This document shows, in pieces, positions 1 to 8,019 of a stretch of 40,396 nucleotides of DNA. Source of the DNA: Actinomycetes bacterium (GTDB lineage: Bacteria > Actinomycetota > Actinomycetes > Streptosporangiales > Streptosporangiaceae); the NCBI GenBank assembly GCA_025964575.1, contig JAOPYO010000174.1, positions 1-40,396 on the forward strand. Reading direction: 5' to 3'. The position numbers and the translations under genes were made by a program. Each line of letters opens with the position of its first letter. The stretch's first letter is position 1. A model generated the notes under the pieces. That model was not told the origin of the DNA and ran no database searches. It saw only the letters and a program-made list of their open reading frames with translations.

Positions 1-176
1 AGGTAACTAGTCCGATCCGGCACCGGGCTATATCGAGAATGGGCCCATTGGGGGCTGTTGAATCGCCCCTCGCTTCCGTAAGTTCTTCCCCACGGCTTTC
101 GTTTGGCGGCCAGACGTCCGCGCCCGTACTGGCCATGGAGCGCAGAACACACAAGACCCTAGGGGAGTGGGGCCAG

Positions 177-503
177 ATGTGGATCACGGATTGGACTGCC
201 CGCGCCGCCTGCCGTAACGCGGATCCTGATGCCCTCTTTGTGCAGGGAGCGGCCCAGAACAGGGCCAAGCTCATCTGTCGAGGTTGTCCAGTGCGGACAG
301 AGTGCCTTGCCGACGCGCTAGACAACCGAATTGAATTCGGTGTCTGGGGCGGAATGACCGAGAGAGAGCGGCGTGCTCTGATGCGGAGGCGTCCGGATGT
401 CACATCCTGGCGCGACCTGTTGGAAACCGCGAAAGAAGAGTATGAGCGGTCCACGGATGACATAGACGCAGACGTGGATGTGGACGAGCTCGTCGCGAGC
501 TGA
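177..503 (+). CDS. wblA: WhiB-family iron-sulfur regulator, WblA/WhiB4 type
   Basis: 108 aa. Four cysteines at residues 12, 34, 37 and 43 (C-x21-C-x2-C-x5-C) would bind the [4Fe-4S] cluster of Wbl proteins, and GVWGG (55-59) is the family's turn motif that contacts sigma factor and DNA. The sequence around the cluster closely resembles Streptomyces WblA and mycobacterial WhiB4, redox-sensitive regulators of development, secondary metabolism or oxidative stress. I start at ATG 177 because AGGGGAG lies at 161-167 and homologues begin near the MWxTDW block; upstream in-frame ATGs at 39 and 135 lack this support. The acidic C-terminus (DDIDADVDVDE) is typical of the group. Convergent with the ArsA-like genes, exactly as whiB4 sits beside Rv3679/Rv3680 in M. 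tuberculosis. Identification is confident; the regulon is not visible. Confidence 0.93.
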   Translation: MWITDWTARAACRNADPDALFVQGAAQNRAKLICRGCPVRTECLADALDNRIEFGVWGGMTERERRALMRRRPDVTSWRDLLETAKEEYERSTDDIDADVDVDELVAS

Positions 504-551
504 CCGGGCCTGTCGGCTACCGGCCCCAGCCGGATGAGTCAGTCGTTTTAA

Positions 552-592
552 CGGATCTTGGCTGGGAGTAGAAGCCTCCCGGCCAAGATCCG
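552..592. terminator. Bidirectional hairpin between wblA and ArsA-like gene
   Basis: A 16-bp stem (552-567 with 577-592, one G-T wobble) encloses a 9-nt loop, in the gap between two convergent genes. There is no T-tract on the + strand, so efficiency is uncertain, but position and stability fit a shared terminator. Confidence 0.8.
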
Positions 593-613
593 TTCGCGGT
601 CTGGGACATGCCC

Positions 614-1801
614 TTAGGCAGCCGAGACGGTCGTCTGCCTTCCCAAGGCGTCGCCGACCAGGCCCAGTCCCTCCAGGTCGTGCACGTCTTCGGACTGCGC
701 AGGTACCGCGGCCACCGGCACCGTCGGGTGAGCCGAGGTGAAGTGCTCGCGCAACCGCGCCTCCCGTGCCGCGAGCTGCATGCGGTCTGCGTGCAACCGC
801 AGGAGGGCCGCAGTCAGCGGATGCTCGCCGTGTTCGGTGAGCGTCTCCGCGGCGGCCTGGCTGCGTGCGGCCGACAGCATTGAGGCCCCTGACTCGTGCC
901 CCGCCTCATGGTCCGCTCTATGGTCCACTTCGTGGACGCGATTCACCACGAGACCGGCCAGCGGCATGCGGTCCTCGGCGAGCCGTTCGATGAAGTACGA
1001 CGCCTCACGCAGCGCGTCGGGCTCGGGTGAGGCGACGACCAGAAAGGCCGTGCCAGGGGTCTGAAGGAGCTCGTACGTCTTCTGGGCGCGTTCACGGAAC
1101 CCACCGAACATCGTGTCGAAGGCCGCCACGAAGGTCTGGACATCCCTGAGCAGCTGTACACCGATCACCTTGTTGATGACGCTGGTGAACATGCCGAAGC
1201 CGGCGCTCAGCACCTTGACGCCGAACCGGCCGCCGGTCTTGGCAGGTGCCGCCAGGATCCTCATGAACCGGCCGTCCAGGAACCGGCCCATCCGCTCCGG
1301 CGCGTCGAGGAAGTCCAGCGCGTTCCGGGACGGTGGGGTGTCGACCACGATGAGGTCCCAGGCGCCCGACCGGTGCAGCTGGCCCAGCTTCTCCATCGCC
1401 ATGTACTCCTGAGTGCCGGACAGGCTCGAGGACAGCGACTGATAGAAGGGGTTGGCCAGGATCTGCTTGGCCCGGTCCGGATCGGAGTGCGCTTCGACGA
1501 TCTCATCGAAGGTGCGCTTCATGTCGAGCATCATGGCGTGCAACTCGCCGTCACCCTCGATGCCCTCGATCCGGCGCGGGCTGTTGTCGAGTTCGCTGAG
1601 GCCCATCGACTGGGCCAGCCGACGGGCCGGATCCACGGTGAGGACGACCACATCGCGGCCCCGCTGGGCGGCGCGCAGTCCAAGGGCCGCGGCGGTCGTG
1701 GTCTTGCCGACCCCGCCGGATCCACAACAGACGATGATCCGGGTCCGCTGGTCATCGATCAGCCGGTCGACGTCGAGGACGGGCGGAGGCTTGGCGCTCA
1801 T
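614..1801 (-). CDS. ArsA/GET3-family ATPase, second subunit (atypical P-loop)
   Basis: 395 aa. N-terminal P-loop GSGGVGKTT at residues 27-35, then the ArsA switch region (TVDPARRLAQS) and a VVDTPPS segment typical of ArsA/GET3 ATPases. In canonical members the loop reads GKGGVGKT, with a signature lysine that reaches across the dimer interface; here that residue is Ser28. Start ATG 1801 is preceded by a GAGG Shine-Dalgarno, and the long upstream in-frame extension overlaps the neighbouring gene. It follows its paralogue by 34 bp in the same direction, matching the Rv3679/Rv3680 pair. Annotated elsewhere as an anion-transporting ATPase, but no membrane partner (ArsB) lies nearby. A cytosolic paired ATPase of unknown client is the safest description. 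Confidence 0.88.
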   Translation of the reverse strand: MSAKPPPVLDVDRLIDDQRTRIIVCCGSGGVGKTTTAAALGLRAAQRGRDVVVLTVDPARRLAQSMGLSELDNSPRRIEGIEGDGELHAMMLDMKRTFDEIVEAHSDPDRAKQILANPFYQSLSSSLSGTQEYMAMEKLGQLHRSGAWDLIVVDTPPSRNALDFLDAPERMGRFLDGRFMRILAAPAKTGGRFGVKVLSAGFGMFTSVINKVIGVQLLRDVQTFVAAFDTMFGGFRERAQKTYELLQTPGTAFLVVASPEPDALREASYFIERLAEDRMPLAGLVVNRVHEVDHRADHEAGHESGASMLSAARSQAAAETLTEHGEHPLTAALLRLHADRMQLAAREARLREHFTSAHPTVPVAAVPAQSEDVHDLEGLGLVGDALGRQTTVSAA

Positions 1802-1835
1802 CGGACCCCGCCTCTCTGTTCGCGAAGTGCCTTGC

Positions 1836-2831
1836 TCATGCCGCTCCCTGCTCACGAAGGGCCTGGGCCAGGTCGTACAGCCCGGCCAGGTCCACGCCCT
1901 CGGTGAGCATCGGCAGCTCGTACCGAGGCTGTTCGACGACGGACAGCCGCTCCATCTCGCGCCGCTGCAGAGCGGTGCGCAGGGCACGGTCGGACGCCTC
2001 GGCCACCAGCATCCTGGCGATCTGTTCGGCGTCCTTCTCCAGTCCGGCGGCCTTCACACCGCGGGTGATCTCGTCGAGATCAAGGCGGCCTGCGCTCGCG
2101 GCCTCCAGGTCTTCTTCGGGCAGTACGGGTGGTCGCTCCATGTTGATGATCACCCCGCCGATGGGGATCGCGTTCTCCCCCAGGTTGGCGATGCCGTCCA
2201 GGGTCTCCTGCACCGGCATCTCTTCGAGCAGCGTGACGAAGTGCACCGCGGTCTCGGGGCTGCGGATCACCTTCATCACGGTGTCGGCGTGGTTGCGGAT
2301 GGGCCCCATCTTGGCCAGCCCGGCGACCTCGGTGTTGACGTTGAGGAACTTGGTGATCCGCCCGGTCGGCGGGGCGTCCATGACCACAGCGTCGTAGACG
2401 CGCGATCCGTCCTTGTTCTTGCGGCGTACGGCCTCGCTGGCCTTGCCGGTCAGGATCACGTCACGCAGTCCTGGAGCGATCGTGGTGACGAAGTCGACGA
2501 CCCCGAGCTTGCTCAGCGCCTTGCCGGCCCGCTTGAGGTTGTAGAACATCTCGAGGTACTCGACGAGCGCCTCTTCGGTGTCGATGGCCAGGGCGTAGAC
2601 GTCACCACTCTCGGGTGCCACCGCCACCTTGCGTTCCTCGTAGGGCAGAGGCGGGGTGTCGAACAGCTGGGCGATGCCCTGCCGTCCTTCGACCTCGACG
2701 AGGAGGACCTTGCGCCCGCCGGCGGCAAGCGCCAACGCGAGCGCGGCGGCCACGGTCGTCTTCCCCGTACCGCCTTTGCCGGTGACGACGTGCAGTCGGA
2801 CGCCGTCCCAATCGGTATCTCTCGCGCTCAC
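1836..2831 (-). CDS. ArsA/GET3-family ATPase, first subunit
   Basis: 331 aa. The deviant Walker A GKGGTGKTT at residues 18-26 keeps the signature lysine (Lys19), followed by an ArsA-like LVEVEGRQG switch and VVMDAPPTGR. It is shorter than fused two-domain ArsA and probably dimerises, possibly with the downstream paralogue that lacks the signature lysine. The start is GTG 2831. No Shine-Dalgarno is visible, but TAATCT lies 7 nt upstream, which suggests a leaderless mRNA. First gene of a two-gene operon divergent from the SPFH gene. Same locus as Rv3679/Rv3680 next to whiB4. Cytosolic; the substrate or client is unknown. Confidence 0.9.
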   Translation of the reverse strand: MSARDTDWDGVRLHVVTGKGGTGKTTVAAALALALAAGGRKVLLVEVEGRQGIAQLFDTPPLPYEERKVAVAPESGDVYALAIDTEEALVEYLEMFYNLKRAGKALSKLGVVDFVTTIAPGLRDVILTGKASEAVRRKNKDGSRVYDAVVMDAPPTGRITKFLNVNTEVAGLAKMGPIRNHADTVMKVIRSPETAVHFVTLLEEMPVQETLDGIANLGENAIPIGGVIINMERPPVLPEEDLEAASAGRLDLDEITRGVKAAGLEKDAEQIARMLVAEASDRALRTALQRREMERLSVVEQPRYELPMLTEGVDLAGLYDLAQALREQGAA

Positions 2832-2838
2832 TTGACCC

Positions 2839-2844
2839 AGATTA
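2839..2844 (-). promoter_or_regulatory. -10 box TAATCT for the ArsA-like operon
   Basis: On the minus strand TAATCT ends 7 nt before the GTG start at 2831, so transcription would begin at or next to the start codon. No convincing -35 element was seen. Confidence 0.5.
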
Positions 2845-3069
2845 TCGTTCGCTGTGCAAGGACTTACTTTCTACCCCGGTTAGCTCGGGGTGATGCTGGC
2901 CACCTCGTCCTCGTCCAGGCGACCGAGGCGAGATCGATGGACTCGGCGTGCCCTGAGATTAGGGTGGGAAATGACGAAACCGGCGGCCCGCCGCCGCCGT
3001 CAGATCATCGGAGCTGGACCAGCCCGGTTCTGGCGCCGTACAGAGACGTACGCGAGAGAGGTGACCGCC

Positions 3070-3982
3070 ATGGGCGCGGTAATCGTCCTCCTGGGAATTC
3101 TGGCCTTCCTGGTGTTCGTGGGTTTTGCCACGTCCGTCCGGGTGGTTCAGCAGTTCGAACAGGGCATTGTGTTCCGGTTCGGCAAGGTGCAACTGAACGG
3201 CGTACGCCAGGCGGGTCTCACCTCGATCGTGCCGATCGCCGACCGCATGCAGAAGGTCAACATGCAGACGGTCGCGATGGGGGTGCCCGCGCAGGACGGC
3301 ATCACACAGGACAACGTGAGCGTACGGGTCGACGCGGTCGTCTACTTCCGGGTCATCGACCCGATCAAGGCCGTCGTCAACATCCAGAACTACGCGTACG
3401 CGATCTCACAGGTGTCCCAGACGTCGCTGCGTTCGGTCATCGGCAAGGCCGACATGCAGGCTCTGCTCTCCGAACGCGACACCATCAACGCCGAGCTGCG
3501 CCAGATCATGGACGAGATGACCGAGAACCCGTGGGGGCGTCCGGATCGAGCGGGTCGAGATCAAGGACGTCTCGCTGCCCGAGGGCATGAAGCGGTCGAT
3601 GGCGCGGCAGGCCGAGGCGGAGCGGGAGCGGCGGGCTCGCATCATCACGGCCGATGGTGAATACCAGGCGTCCAAGCGGCTGGCGGCTGCCGCCCACGAA
3701 CTGTCCAAGGACCCGGCCTCGCTTCAGCTGCGGCTGCTGCAGACCGTCACCGAGGTCGCCGCGGAGAAGAACAGCACCCTGGTCATGCCGCTCCCGGTGG
3801 AGATGCTCCGCTTCTTCGACCGGATGGCTCCCGCCGAGCCGTCCGCACCAGCCGATCGGGAGCCGGCCCTGGAAACCCCGCTGGAATCGGAATTGCTGGC
3901 TCCGATCGAGCCCCTTCCCAACGTGCCCCCGATCGAGGCCGCGCCCAAGCCCGAGCCCCAGGCCCGTCCCGAGACCCTGTAG
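3070..3982 (+). pseudogene. SPFH/slipin (stomatin-like) protein, +1 frameshift
   Basis: The first frame (3070-~3535) encodes an N-terminal membrane segment (residues ~2-20) and the start of an SPFH/band 7 domain, including the VPAQDGITQDNVSVRVDAVVYF block. The reading then shifts. The rest of the domain (VRIERVEIKDVSLPEGMKRSM, AEAERERRARIITADGE) continues in the +1 frame to a stop at 3982. The break falls in a run of five G at 3533-3537, where four G would restore ENPWGVRIERVEI, the expected family sequence. Removing one G gives 303 aa, normal for slipins, with a Pro/Glu-rich tail. ATG 3070 has GAGAGG at the proper distance. Slipins scaffold membrane microdomains and often partner with NfeD, which is absent here. 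A sequencing error in the homopolymer is as likely as a genuine mutation. Confidence 0.85.
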
Positions 3983-3987
3983 GTCAC

Positions 3988-4009
3988 CCTCCTCTCGTAC
4001 GAGGGGAGG
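3988..4009. terminator. Hairpin after the SPFH gene
   Basis: A 9-bp stem (3988-3996 with 4001-4009, one wobble) with a GTAC loop, six bases after the SPFH stop codon. No strong T-tract follows. Confidence 0.5.
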
Positions 4010-4020
4010 TCTCTCATCGT

Positions 4021-4026
4021 TAGTGT
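4021..4026 (+). promoter_or_regulatory. -10 box TAGTGT for DUF4177-ridA
   Basis: TAGTGT ends 6 nt before ATG 4033, and no Shine-Dalgarno is visible before that ATG. This fits a leaderless transcript starting at the ATG. Confidence 0.5.
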
Positions 4027-4032
4027 TGGCCC

Positions 4033-4188
4033 ATGAAAAAGTGGGAGTACGCAACTGTTCCGCTGTTGGTCCATGTCACCAAGCAGATCCTGGACAACTG
4101 GGGCCAGGACGGCTGGGAGCTGGTCACCGTCATTCCGGGCCCGACCCCGGAGAACCTGGTGGCCTACTTCAAGCGAGAGCTCTCGTGA
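4033..4188 (+). CDS. DUF4177 small protein
   Basis: 51 aa, starting MKKWEYATVPLL and ending YFKRELS. The W-E-Y start and the WGQDGWELV core are the hallmarks of the DUF4177 family of small cytosolic proteins of unknown function. The stop codon overlaps the GTG start of ridA (GTGA), so the two are translationally coupled. The same small-gene-plus-RidA pairing is found at the Rv3678 locus of M. tuberculosis. Probably translated from a leaderless mRNA. Confidence 0.85.
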   Translation: MKKWEYATVPLLVHVTKQILDNWGQDGWELVTVIPGPTPENLVAYFKRELS

Positions 4189-4649
4189 GCACGCCTGAGG
4201 AGCGGCTCGCGAAGCTGGGCCTCGAGGTCCCGGACGTGGTGCCGCCGCTGGCGTCGTACGTCCCTGCCTCGCGCAGTGGCTCGTACGTCTATACATCCGG
4301 GCAGCTGCCCATGGTCAAGGGTGAGCTGGCCGCTGTGGGCAAGGTGGGCCTGGAGATCACCGTCGAGCGCGCCGCCGAGCTGGCGGGGATCTGCGCGCTC
4401 AACGCCATCGCCGCGCTGAAGGCCGAGGTAGGTGACCTGTCCAAGGTCAAGCGCATCGTCAAGGTCGTCGGCTTCGTGGCCAGCGCGCATGACTTCTACG
4501 GTCAGCCACAGGTGATCAACGGGGCCAGTGATCTGCTGGGTGAGGTCTTCGGAGATGCTGGTCGGCATGCCCGCAGCGCCGTCGGCGTCATGGTGCTGCC
4601 CCGCAACTCTCCTGTAGAGGTCGAACTCATCGCCGAAGTCGGCGAGTAG
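4185..4649 (+). CDS. RidA/YjgF family protein (Rv3678c type)
   Basis: 154 aa, one RidA-fold domain. It contains YVYTSGQLP near residue 36 and ends HARSAVGVMVLPRNSPVEVELIAEV, where RidA proteins normally carry the substrate-binding arginine (the R of HARSAVGV). RidA enzymes deaminate reactive enamine/imine intermediates made by PLP enzymes. This longer subgroup is distinct from housekeeping RidA and its substrate is not established. The GTG start overlaps the DUF4177 stop. Followed within 125 bp by a NUDIX gene in the same direction. Confidence 0.88.
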   Translation: MSTPEERLAKLGLEVPDVVPPLASYVPASRSGSYVYTSGQLPMVKGELAAVGKVGLEITVERAAELAGICALNAIAALKAEVGDLSKVKRIVKVVGFVASAHDFYGQPQVINGASDLLGEVFGDAGRHARSAVGVMVLPRNSPVEVELIAEVGE

Positions 4650-4772
4650 CCCCGGTCCACGCGTGTGGGGAGTTGACGGAACGAGGTTCGGTATGTGCGA
4701 ATTGTCCGCCATGGGAATCAAGCGTTCGGTCAGTTCGCTGGGAGCGGCACGGCATGGTCTTGGAGGCGGAAC

Positions 4773-5648
4773 ATGGTGAACGGGCTGAAGCTGCCGGCCG
4801 AGTGGCTGGAGCGGATCGAGGACATTCTCGAGGGCCGGGCAGAGCCGCCGAAGCCGCGCGACGCCGCCACGGTCGTCGTGCTCCGTGACGCGGCGCCCAC
4901 TGCAGGCCTCACGCGCGACGAAGGCCCTGGCATTGAGGCCTTCATGCTGCGCAGGGTGTCGTCGATGGCGTTCGCGCCAGGGGCGTACGTCTTCCCCGGC
5001 GGTTCGGTGGACCCGAGAGACGGCGACCGTACGACGGGGTGGACGGGGCCGACGCCGCAGGAGTGGGGCACGGCCTTCGGGGCGGATGCCACCTTGGCCA
5101 GGGAGCTCGTCTGCGCCGCGGTCCGGGAGACCTTCGAGGAGACACTGGTGCTGCTGGCCGGTCCCACCGGGGATTCTGTCGTCGCCGACACGCGTGGTGA
5201 GGACTGGGAGGCCGACCGGCAGGCGCTGCTGGACCGCTCCCAGTCGTTCGCCGAGTTCCTCGACCGGCGTGGCCTGGTCCTGCGCTCCGACCTGCTCAGG
5301 CCGTGGGCGCACTGGATCACTCCCACGATCGAGCCCAAGCGCTATGACACGCGATTCTTCGTTGCGGCGATGCCGGAGGGGCAGCGGGCCCGGGATGTGA
5401 GCACCGAGGCGGACCGGGTGGCTTGGGTGCGTCCCGCCGACGCGGTCGAAGCCGCCCGGCGGGGCGAGATGTTCATGTTGCCGCCCACCTTGGCGACGCT
5501 CACCGATCTGACGGCGTACGACTCCGTCTCGGCGGTTCTGGCGGCCGAGCGGAAGATCGTGGTGCATGAGCCCCAAGCCGAGATCATCGATGGGGAGCCC
5601 TACCTGATACTGCCCGAGCACGCGGCCCAGCACTACCCGGGTCGGTGA
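4773..5648 (+). CDS. NUDIX hydrolase, NUDT7/NUDT19-like
   Basis: 291 aa. FPGG (74-77) and RETFEE (118-123) form a NUDIX box with a long insertion between them, the arrangement of NUDT7/NUDT19-like proteins, whose animal members hydrolyse CoA and acyl-CoA. The catalytic glutamates E119, E122 and E123 are present. ATG 4773 is chosen because GGAGG lies at 4762-4766. The stop overlaps the GTG start of the MBL-fold gene, so the two are probably co-translated. Cytosolic; substrate inferred only from architecture. Confidence 0.85.
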   Translation: MVNGLKLPAEWLERIEDILEGRAEPPKPRDAATVVVLRDAAPTAGLTRDEGPGIEAFMLRRVSSMAFAPGAYVFPGGSVDPRDGDRTTGWTGPTPQEWGTAFGADATLARELVCAAVRETFEETLVLLAGPTGDSVVADTRGEDWEADRQALLDRSQSFAEFLDRRGLVLRSDLLRPWAHWITPTIEPKRYDTRFFVAAMPEGQRARDVSTEADRVAWVRPADAVEAARRGEMFMLPPTLATLTDLTAYDSVSAVLAAERKIVVHEPQAEIIDGEPYLILPEHAAQHYPGR

Positions 5649-6445
5649 TCATGAGCGATATCGACGGTATGGGGACGGTGCGGGCGCGGTGTGTGCTGGC
5701 CCCCAACCCTTCACCGATGACCTTGGACGGCACCAACACCTGGATTTTGGCAGAGCCGGGCTCGGAGCAGGCGATCATCGTCGACCCGGGCCCCGAGGAC
5801 GGTGCCCACCTGCGCCGCGTCGTCGACACGGTCGCCGGGCAGGGGCGCCGCGTCGGTCTCGTCCTGCTGACGCACGGGCATCCTGACCACGCCGCGGGCG
5901 CGAAGACGTTCGCCCGGCTCGCGGGCGACCCGGCGGTGCGGGCCCTCGATCCGAGGCACCGGCTCGGGGACGAAGGGCTGGTGGAGGGCGAGGTCATCGG
6001 TCTCGGCGGGCTGGAGCTGCACGTCCTGGAGACGCCGGGGCACTCCGACGACTCGCTGTCGTTCTGGATTCCGGCGGATTCGGCCATCCTGACCGGGGAT
6101 ACCGTGCTCGGCTACGGCACCACGATCGTCGAGGGCAGGCTGGGCGACTATCTGGATTCCCTGGACCGGCTCCGCGAGTTCGCCGCAGAGGCGGGTGCTG
6201 AGGCGATCCTTCCGGGGCATGGGCCCAAGCTCGACGATCCGATCGGGGCGCTCGACTACTACCTCGGGCATCGCCGGGAGCGGCTGGCGCAGGTAGAGGC
6301 CGCGGTGGCCGCCGGTGCACGCACCCCGCGTGAGGTCGTGGAGCGGGTGTACGCCGACGTGGACACGTCGCTCTGGCCCGCCGCTGAGTGGTCCGTGAAG
6401 GCCCAGCTCGAGTATCTGAGGGAACGGGACGCCGCTGGTGGCTGA
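5645..6445 (+). CDS. MBL-fold metallohydrolase (LACTB2/Rv3677c-like)
   Basis: 266 aa from GTG 5645, or 264 from ATG 5651; both are in frame and the GTG overlaps the preceding stop. Metal ligands are visible in THGHPDH (76-82), the histidine in TPGHSDDS, aspartate in ILTGDTVLG and histidine in LPGHGP. The LDGTNTW segment (27-33) and the C-terminal helical domain match the LACTB2 branch, whose characterised members are RNA endonucleases, although bacterial annotations often say beta-lactamase-like. Same position as Rv3677c next to crp. Converges on crp with only 10 bp between stop codons. Confidence 0.87.
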   Translation: MIMSDIDGMGTVRARCVLAPNPSPMTLDGTNTWILAEPGSEQAIIVDPGPEDGAHLRRVVDTVAGQGRRVGLVLLTHGHPDHAAGAKTFARLAGDPAVRALDPRHRLGDEGLVEGEVIGLGGLELHVLETPGHSDDSLSFWIPADSAILTGDTVLGYGTTIVEGRLGDYLDSLDRLREFAAEAGAEAILPGHGPKLDDPIGALDYYLGHRRERLAQVEAAVAAGARTPREVVERVYADVDTSLWPAAEWSVKAQLEYLRERDAAGG

Positions 6446-6455
6446 ACGCGGCCTC

Positions 6456-7142
6456 TTACTTGCTGCGCTTGCGGAGCCGGTCGATGTCGAGGATGACGAC
6501 GGCGCGGGCCTCGATACGGAGCCAGCTGCGGGCGGCGAAGTCGGCGAGAGCCTTGTTGACCGTCTCCCGGGATGCCCCGACGAGCTGAGCCAGCTCCTCT
6601 TGGGTGAGGTCGTGATGGACGTGCAGCCCGTTCTCTGACGGCTGGCCGAACCGCTCGGCCAGGTCGAGCAGCGCCTTGGCCACCCGTCCGGGCACGTCGG
6701 TGAAGACCAGATCGGCCATGACGTCGTTGGTCTTACGCAGCCGCATCGCCAGCGCACGCAGCATGTAGAAGGCGACCTCGGGGTGCGCGGTCAGAAACGG
6801 CCGCAGATCGTCGTGGCCCATTCCGGCCAGCCGGCATTCCGTCACCGCGATCGCACTGGCGGTCCGGGGCCGGGGGTCGAATAGCGACAGCTCGCCGAAC
6901 ATCTCGCTGGGACCGAGCACGCTGAGCAGGTTCTCTCGGCCGTCCGGTGCCGTACGGGTCAGCTTGATCTTGCCGTCCAGCACGACATAGAGACGGTCCC
7001 CTACCTCATTTTCGTTGAAGAGGGTCTGGCCACGCGCCAGCCGTACCTCGGTCACATTGGAGCGGAGCGCCTTGGCGCCCTGCTCATCGAGCGCCTCGAA
7101 GAGCGGAGCCCTGCTGAGAACATCAACGTCGCGGTCGGTCAC
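6456..7142 (-). CDS. crp: Crp/Fnr family cAMP receptor protein
   Basis: 228 aa. An N-terminal cyclic-nucleotide fold contains the phosphate-binding cassette (FGELSLFDPRPRTAS), and a C-terminal winged helix contains HDLTQEELAQLVGASRETVN. It is very similar to M. tuberculosis Crp (Rv3676) and Streptomyces Crp. GTG 7142 is chosen because GGGGAGGA sits just upstream and homologues begin about seven residues before the APLF segment; an in-frame ATG at 7169 would add nine residues. Global regulator, in Streptomyces needed for germination and antibiotic production. Divergent from nth, with a Crp-like operator in the shared gap. Confidence 0.94.
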   Translation of the reverse strand: MTDRDVDVLSRAPLFEALDEQGAKALRSNVTEVRLARGQTLFNENEVGDRLYVVLDGKIKLTRTAPDGRENLLSVLGPSEMFGELSLFDPRPRTASAIAVTECRLAGMGHDDLRPFLTAHPEVAFYMLRALAMRLRKTNDVMADLVFTDVPGRVAKALLDLAERFGQPSENGLHVHHDLTQEELAQLVGASRETVNKALADFAARSWLRIEARAVVILDIDRLRKRSK

Positions 7143-7171
7143 GCTTCCTCCCCAAACCTCTACCTGCATAG

Positions 7172-7187
7172 TGTGACGCATGTCCCA
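7172..7187. promoter_or_regulatory. Candidate Crp operator between crp and nth
   Basis: TGTGA-N6-TCCCA matches the actinobacterial Crp consensus TGTGA-N6-TCACA at nine of ten defined positions. It lies 30 bp upstream of the crp start, so autoregulation is plausible; it may also affect nth. Confidence 0.6.
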
Positions 7188-7237
7188 CCGCGATGGGGAA
7201 CCAGGGGCATGGCGCGTCCTTCCCGAGTCAGACCGCT

Positions 7238-7243
7238 TACCCT
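7238..7243 (+). promoter_or_regulatory. -10 box TACCCT for nth
   Basis: TACCCT ends 6 nt before GTG 7250 and no Shine-Dalgarno is present, which fits a leaderless nth transcript. Confidence 0.45.
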
Positions 7244-7249
7244 TGCCCT

Positions 7250-7981
7250 GTGCCCAGCGCAAACCTCAGAAAGCCCCGGAACACCCAGGAAACGCGTCTA
7301 GCACTGGTTCGTCGCGCCCGGCGAATCAACCGCGATCTTGCAGAACTCTATCCCGATGCCCACTGTGAGCTGGACTTCGAAGCCCCGCTCGAGCTCGTGG
7401 TCGCCACGATCCTCTCCGCGCAGTGTACGGACCGCAGGGTGAACGCGGTCACACCGACCCTCTTCGCGCGCTACCGGACGGCCGAGGACTATGCCTCCGC
7501 CGATCGCGAGGAGATGGAAAAGATCATCATGTCGACCGGGTTCTTCCGAGCCAAGACCAACAACCTCATCAAGCTCGGTCAGGCCTTGTGCGACCGGTTC
7601 GGCGGTGAGGTGCCGCGGACCATGGACGAGTTGGTCTCGCTGCCCGGTGTCGGCCGTAAGACGGCCAACGTGGTGCTCGGGAACGCCTTCGGCGTCCCGG
7701 GGATCACCGTGGACACGCATTTCATGCGGCTCGCCCGCCGCTTCGGCTGGACCACCGCCACCGACCCGGTGAAGATCGAGCACGAGATCGGTGAGCTGAT
7801 CCCGCGCAAGGACTGGACGCTGTTGTCGCATCGGCTGATCTGGCATGGCCGCCGTGTCTGCCACGCCCGCCGTCCCGCCTGCGGGGCCTGTCCGCTGGCC
7901 CGTCTCTGCCCGTCCTACGGCGAAGGCCCCACCGACGAGAAGACGGCGATCAAACTGATCAGATCGGGCCCCTTCTCTTGA
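7250..7981 (+). CDS. nth: Endonuclease III (DNA glycosylase/AP lyase)
   Basis: 243 aa. The helix-hairpin-helix [10 protein letters not shown] (131-140) carries catalytic Lys137, TVDTH carries catalytic Asp155, and C204-x6-C211-x2-C214-x5-C220 binds the [4Fe-4S] cluster. Base-excision repair enzyme that removes oxidised pyrimidines. The length is typical. GTG 7250 is supported by a TANNNT box 6 nt upstream, although a later start would also leave the domain intact. Same order as Rv3676 crp and Rv3674c nth. Confidence 0.95.
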   Translation: MPSANLRKPRNTQETRLALVRRARRINRDLAELYPDAHCELDFEAPLELVVATILSAQCTDRRVNAVTPTLFARYRTAEDYASADREEMEKIIMSTGFFRAKTNNLIKLGQALCDRFGGEVPRTMDELVSLPGVGRKTANVVLGNAFGVPGITVDTHFMRLARRFGWTTATDPVKIEHEIGELIPRKDWTLLSHRLIWHGRRVCHARRPACGACPLARLCPSYGEGPTDEKTAIKLIRSGPFS

Positions 7982-8019
7982 TCGGGAAGGAACCGGAGCC
8001 GACACAGGTTGGGACTTGC

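Noticed and set aside
1452..3590. 712-codon + strand open frame over the ArsA-like genes
   Set aside because: Antisense shadow of two clear ATPase genes; composition reflects high-GC third-position bias and shows no domain.
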